Assembly (NCBI GenBank): GCA_963576725.1
Contig: OY755240.1
Coordinates: forward strand, 18,315,743 to 18,379,742
From: Azorinus chamasolen
Lineage: Eukaryota; Mollusca; Bivalvia; Cardiida; Solecurtidae
DNA length: 64,000 nt
Direction of reading: 5' to 3'
Under the pieces are notes generated by a model. That model had not been told where the DNA came from, did not search any database, and saw only the letters and a program-made list of their open reading frames with translations. Below are positions 59,001 to 64,000 of this stretch, one piece after another (position 1 is the first letter of the stretch; the number at the start of each line of letters is the position of its first letter). The position numbers were made by a program, and so were the translations under genes.

Positions 59001-61112
59001 GATGGTTGCGAAAATATTTTTTTGAGAATTTGACCCATTTTCGACAGACGCGGCCCTGTCCAATCGATCAAAAAATGAACTTTCTTCAATCCTGGCAAGT
59101 CATATATCGTTGGAAAGGATTTGTCAAGAAGAGTTGAAATCTGGTTTCAAATTTCAAAAAGGTGTGAATTTGATCGAGTTATCGCCTTTCAAAGGTGTGA
59201 AAACCTTCAGTTTGGGCTCTATCTTAGAAAATGGCGACATAAAATGTCTAGATTATATCGAAATTTACTTAAAAGTAACTTATCTCTAATATATGTGAAG
59301 ATGGTGCGAAAATATTTTTTTGAGAATTTGACCCATTTTTGACAGGCGCGGCCCTGTCGAATCGATCAAAAATGAAATTTCTTCAATCCTGGCAAGTCAT
59401 ATATCGTTAGAAAGGATCTGTTGAGACGAGTTGAAATCTGGTTTCAAATTTCAAAAAGTTGTGAATTTGATCGAGTTATCGCCTTTCAAAGGTGTGAAAA
59501 CCTTCAGTTTGGGCTCTATCTTAGAATATGGCGACATAAAATGTCTAGATTATATCGAAATTTACTTAAAAGTAACTTATCTCTAATATATGTGAAGATG
59601 GTTGCGAAAAATTTTTTTTGAGAATTTGACCCATTTTCGACAGACGCGGCCCTGTCCAATCGATCAAAAAATGAACTTTCTTCAATCCTGGCAAGTCATA
59701 TATCGTTGGAAAGGATTTGTCAAGATGAGTTGAAATCTGGTTTCAAATTTCAAAAAGGTGTGAAATTGATCGAGTTATCGCCTTTCAAAGGTGTGAAAAC
59801 CTTCAGTTTGGGCTCTATCTTAGAAAATGGCGACATAAAATGTCTAGATTATATCGAAATTTACTTAAAAGTAACTTATCTCTAATATATGTGAAGATGG
59901 TGCGAAAATATTTTTTTGAGAATTTGACCCATTTTTGACAGGCGCGGCCCTGTCGAATCGATCAAAAATGAAATTTCTTCAATCCTGGCAAGTCATATAT
60001 CGTTAGAAAGGATCTGTTGAGACGAGTTGAAATCTGGTTTCAAATTTCAAAAAGTTGTGAATTTGATCGAGTTATCGCCTTTCAAAGGTGTGAAAATCTT
60101 CAGTTTGGGCTCTATCTTAGAATATGGCGACATAAAATGTCTAGATTATATCGAAATTTACTTAAAAGTAACTTATCTCTAATATATGTGAAGATTGTGC
60201 AAAAATATTTTTTTGAGAATTTGACCCATTTTCGACAGGCGCGGCCCTGTCGAATTGATCAAAAAATGAAATTTCTTCAATCCTGGCAAGTCATATATCG
60301 TTGGAAAGGATTTGTCAAGACGAGTTGAAGTCTGGTTTCAAATTTCAAAAAGGTATGAAATTGATCGAGTTGTCGCCTTTCAAAGGTGTGAAAACCTTCA
60401 GTTTGGGCTCTATCTTAGAAAATGGCGACATAAAATGTCTAGATTATATCGAAAGTTACTTCAAAGTAAATTATCTCTAATATATGTGAAGATGGTTGCG
60501 AAAATATTTTTTTGAGAATTTGACCCATTTTCGACAGACGCGGCCCTGTCGAATCGATCAAAAAATGAACTTTCTTCAATCCTGGCAAGTCATATATCGT
60601 TGGAAAGGATTTGTCAAGAAGAGTTGAAATCTGGTTTCAAATTTCAAAAAGGTGTGAAATTGATCGAGTTATCGCCTTTCAAAGGTGTGAAAACCTTCAG
60701 TTTGGGCTCTATCTTAGAAAATGGCGACATAAAATGTCTAGATTATATCGAAATTTACTTAAAAATAACTTATCTCTAATATATGTGAAGATGGTTGCGA
60801 AAATATTTTTTGGAGAATTTGACCCATTTTCGACAGAATCGATCAAAAAATGAAATTTCTTCAATCCTGGCAAGTCATATATCGTTGGAAAGGATTTGTC
60901 AAGAAGAGTTGAAATCTGGTTTTAAATTTCAAAAAGGTGTGAAATTGATCGAGTTATCGCCTTTCAAAGGTGTGAAAACCTTCAGTTTGGGCTCTATCTT
61001 AGAAAATGGCGACATAAAATGTCTAGATTATATCGAAGTTTACTTAAAAGTAACTTATCTCTAATATATGTGAAGATGGTGCGAAAATATTTTTTTGAGA
61101 ATTTGACCCATT

Positions 61113-61136
61113 TTCGACAGACGCGGCCCTGTCGAA
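61113..61136. other. Monomer hairpin around the GC-rich motif (example site)
   Basis: ttcgacag, acgcggcc, ctgtcgaa: exact 8-base inverted arms around the only GC-rich patch of an otherwise AT-rich unit. The same structure is present in most units of one class. The other class has tttgacag in the left arm (a C-to-T change at a CpG), and some units have ctgtccaa in the right arm, both breaking one pair. Confidence 0.8.
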
Positions 61137-61180
61137 TCGATGAAAAAATGAAATTTCTTCAATCCTGGCAAGTCATATAT

Positions 61181-61189
61181 CGTTGGAAA
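61181..61189 (+). other. CGTTGGAAA nonamer resembling the centre of a CENP-B box (example site)
   Basis: tatCGTTGGAAAggatt shares nine consecutive bases with the mammalian CENP-B box (cttCGTTGGAAAcggga), but only five of the nine positions considered essential (TTCG....A..CGGG). The motif recurs in every unit of one monomer class; the other class has CGTTAGAAA. No proof of protein binding. Confidence 0.4.
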
Positions 61190-64000
61190 GGATTTGTCAA
61201 GAAGAGTTGAAATCTGGTTTCAAATTTCAAAAAGGTGTGAATTTGATCGAGTTATCGCCTTTCAAAGGTGTGAAAACCTTCAGTTTGGGCTCTATCTTAG
61301 AAAATGGCGACATAAAATGTCTAGATTATATCGAAATTTACTTAAAAGTAACTTATCTCTAATATATGTGAAGATGGTGCGAAAATATTTTTTTGAGAAT
61401 TTGACCCATTTTTGACAGGCGCGGCCCTGTCGAATCGATCAAAAATGAAATTTCTTCAATCCTGGCAAGTCATATATCGTTAGAAAGGATCTGTTGAGAC
61501 GAGTTGAAATCTGGTTTCAAATTTCAAAAAGTTGTGAATTTGATCGAGTTATCGCCTTTCAAAGGTGTGAAAACCTTCAGTTTGGGCTCTATCTTAGAAT
61601 ATGGCGACATAAAATGTCTAGATTATATCGAAATTTACTTAAAAGTAACTTATCTCTAATATATGTGAAGATGGTTGCGAAAATATTTTTTTGAGAATTT
61701 GACCCATTTTCGACAGACGCGGCCCTGTCCAATCGATCAAAAAATGAACTTTCTTCAATCCTGGCAAGTCATATATCGTTGGAAAGGATTTGTCAAGATG
61801 AGTTGAAATCTGGTTTCAAATTTCAAAAAGGTGTGAAATTGATCGAGTTATCGCCTTTCAAAGGTGTGAAAACCTTCAGTTTGGGCTCTATCTTAGAAAA
61901 TGGCGACATAAAATGTCTAGATTATATCGAAATTTACTTAAAAGTAACTGATCTCTAATATATGTGAAGATGGTGCGAAAATATTTTTTTGAGAATTTGA
62001 CCCATTTTTGACAGGCGCGGCCCTGTCGAATCGATCAAAAATGAAATTTCTTCAATCCTGGCAAGTCATATATCGTTAGAAAGGATCTGTTGAGACGAGT
62101 TGAAATCTGGTTTCAAATTTCAAAAAGTTGTGAATTTGATCGAGTTATCGCCTTTCAAAGGTGTGAAAACCTTCAGTTTGGGCTCTATCTTAGAATATGG
62201 CGACATAAAATGTCTAGATTATATCGAAATTTACTTAAAAGTAACTTATCTCTAATATATGTGAAGATTGTGCAAAAATATTTTTTTGAGAATTTGACCC
62301 ATTTTCGACAGGCGCGGCCCTGTCGAATTGATCAAAAAATGAAATTTCTTCAATCCTGGCAAGTCATATATCGTTGGAAAGGATTTGTCAAGACGAGTTG
62401 AAGTCTGGTTTCAAATTTCAAAAAGGTATGAAATTGATCGAGTTGTCGCCTTTCAAAGGTGTGAAAACCTTCAGTTTGGGCTCTATCTTAGAAAATGGCG
62501 ACATAAAATGTCTAGATTATATCGAAAGTTACTTCAAAGTAAATTATCTCTAATATATGTGAAGATGGTTGCGAAAATATTTTTTTGAGAATTTGACCCA
62601 TTTTCGACAGACGCGGCCCTGTCGAATCGATCAAAAAATGAAATTTCTTCAATCCTGGCAAGTCATATATCGTTGGAAAGGATTTGTCAAGACGAGTTGA
62701 AATCTGGTTTCAAATTTCAAAAAGGTGTGAATTTGATCGAGTTATCGCCTTTCAAAGGTGTGAAAACCTTCAGTTTGGGCTCTATCTTAGAAAATGGTGA
62801 CATAAAATGTCTAGATTATATCGAAAGTTACTTCAAAGTAACTTATCTCTAATATATGTGAAGATGGTTGCGAAAATATTTTTTGGAGAATTTGACCCAT
62901 TTTCGACAGACGAAGCCCTGTCGAATCGATCAAAAAATTAAATTTCTTCAATCCTGGCAAGTCATATATCGTTGGAAAGGATTTGTCAAGATGAGTTGAA
63001 ATCTGGTTTCAAATTTCAAAAAGGTGTGAAATTGATCGAGTTATCGCCTTTCAAAGGTGTGAAAACCTTCAGTTTGGGCTCTATCTTAGAAAATGGCGAC
63101 ATAAAATGTCTAGATTATATCGAAATTTACTTAAAAAGTAACTTATCTCTAATATATGTGAAGATGGTGCGAAAATATTTTTTTGAGAATTTGACCCATT
63201 TTTGACAGGCGCGGCCCTGTCGAGTCGATCAAAAATGAAATTTCTTCAATCCTGGCAAGTCATATATCGTTAGAAAGGATCTGTTGAGACGAGTTGAAAT
63301 CTGGTTCAAATTTCAAAAAGGTGTGAAATTGATCGAGTTATCGCCTTTCAAAGGTGTGAAAACCTTCAGTTTGGGCTCTATCTTAGAAAATGGCGACATA
63401 AAATGTCTAGATTATATCGAAATTTACTTAAAAGTAACTTATCTCTAATATATGTGAAGATGGTTGCGAAAATATTTTTTTCAGAATTTGACCCATTTTC
63501 GACAGACGCGGCCCTGTCGAATCGATCAAAAAATGAAATTTCTTCAATCCTGGCAAGTCATATATCGTTGGAAAGGATTTGTCAAGAAGAGTTGAAATCT
63601 GGTTTTAAATTTCAAAAAAGGTGTGAAATTGACCGAGTTATCGGCCTTTCAAAGGTGTGAAAACCTTCAGTTTGGGCTCTATCTTAGAATATGGCGACAT
63701 AAAATGTCTAGATTATATCGAAAGTTACTTCAAAGTAAATTATCTCTAATATATGTGAAGATGGTTGTGAAAATATTTTTTTGAGAATTTGACCCATTTT
63801 CGACAGACGCGGCCCTGTCGAATCGATCAAAAAATGAAATTTCTTCAATCCTGGCAAGTCATATATCGTTGGAAAGGATTTGTCAAGAAGAGTTGAAATC
63901 TGGTTTCAAATTTCAAAAAGGTGTGAATTTGATCGAGTTATCGCCTTTCAAAGGTGTGAAAACCTTCAGTTTGGGCTCTATCTTAGAAAATGGCGACATA

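Larger units (their letters stand above)
25108..64000 (+). repeat. 298-bp satellite array, block 3 (continues beyond the window)
   Basis: About 130 monomers without foreign insertions, in the same orientation throughout, ending mid-unit. Two common classes are interleaved. One has ttcgacagacgcgg, aaaaaatgaa and cgttggaaaggatttgtc. The other has tttgacaggcgcgg, aaaaatgaa and cgttagaaaggatctgtt. Recombinants exist, for example at 40,240-40,330 and 41,735-41,825. Frames up to 173 residues (53,165-53,686 and 57,031-57,552) arise where single-base length variants keep adjacent units in frame; nothing suggests translation. Confidence 0.95.

Noticed and set aside
10705..63660. About 110 open frames (60-173 residues, MSRRVEIWFQIS.. 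and MERICQDELKSGFK.. types) that look like a tandem gene family
   Set aside because: They are the three frames of one 298-bp satellite unit. The unit is 3n+1 long, so frames rotate at each copy. They overlap one another, vary by single-base indels and contain no recognisable domain.
10054..64000. CRISPR-like array (regular repeats)
   Set aside because: The whole 298-base unit is repeated with no unique spacers, and the surroundings are eukaryotic.
10054..64000. Ribosomal DNA or histone-type tandem gene cluster
   Set aside because: No rRNA, tRNA or histone sequence in the unit, which is too short and AT-rich.

Overview
This is animal nuclear DNA, most likely from a bivalve mollusc. The clues are repeats familiar from clams and mussels: elements starting ACAAGAG plus a short hairpin, core repeats with 'gggccataactc', GACGGACG-type tails, and palindromic MITEs built around 'cagacc..gatcagac..'. 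Real coding sequence is sparse, split by introns and confined to the first 6.5 kb. The species assignment is inferred from memory of repeat families, not from a search.

Region 1-6.5 kb, minus strand: the 3' end of a fructosamine/ketosamine-3-kinase (FN3K-family) gene. The penultimate exon (5940-6114) carries the family's metal-binding [15 protein letters not shown] block and has a clean acceptor and donor. Two candidate last exons lie downstream on the minus strand, at 1917-1992 and 769-844. Each has an acceptor, the matching phase and the same stop position. They sit in two copies of a tandem duplication (312-1301 and 1554-3450); the second copy was later lengthened by a mobile element and a 19-bp minisatellite. 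A truncated copy of the penultimate exon's start lies at about 6473-6545. No earlier FN3K exon is visible between 6.5 and 10 kb, so the rest of the gene is either beyond the satellite array or absent.

Region 1-10 kb, repeats: a dense mosaic of about ten short inverted-repeat elements, many flanked by TTAA with termini starting CC/CCC (piggyBac-like non-autonomous MITEs). Most share one palindromic core. There are also two or three longer core-repeat elements, a clear case of nested insertion, and a perfect 57-bp palindrome. No transposase was found.

Region 10,054-64,000: one huge tandem satellite array, unit about 298 bp, roughly 165 copies, running off the right end. Its left edge is sharp and its outermost units are the most diverged. 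Inside are higher-order repeats at many scales (offsets of 5, 7, 8, 10, 15 and about 63 monomers). A 2.4-kb pearl/Helentron-like element inserted into one monomer was copied with about 3.6 kb of satellite as a 6.03-kb tandem duplication (16,655-19,057 and 22,688-25,107). Most monomers carry an 8+8-bp hairpin around the only GC-rich stretch. Many also carry the nonamer CGTTGGAAA, identical to the centre of the mammalian CENP-B box. The many 60-173-residue open frames in the array are by-products of a stop-poor repeat of length 3n+1, not genes.

No rRNA, tRNA, CRISPR array, bacterial operon or intact transposase gene was recognised.
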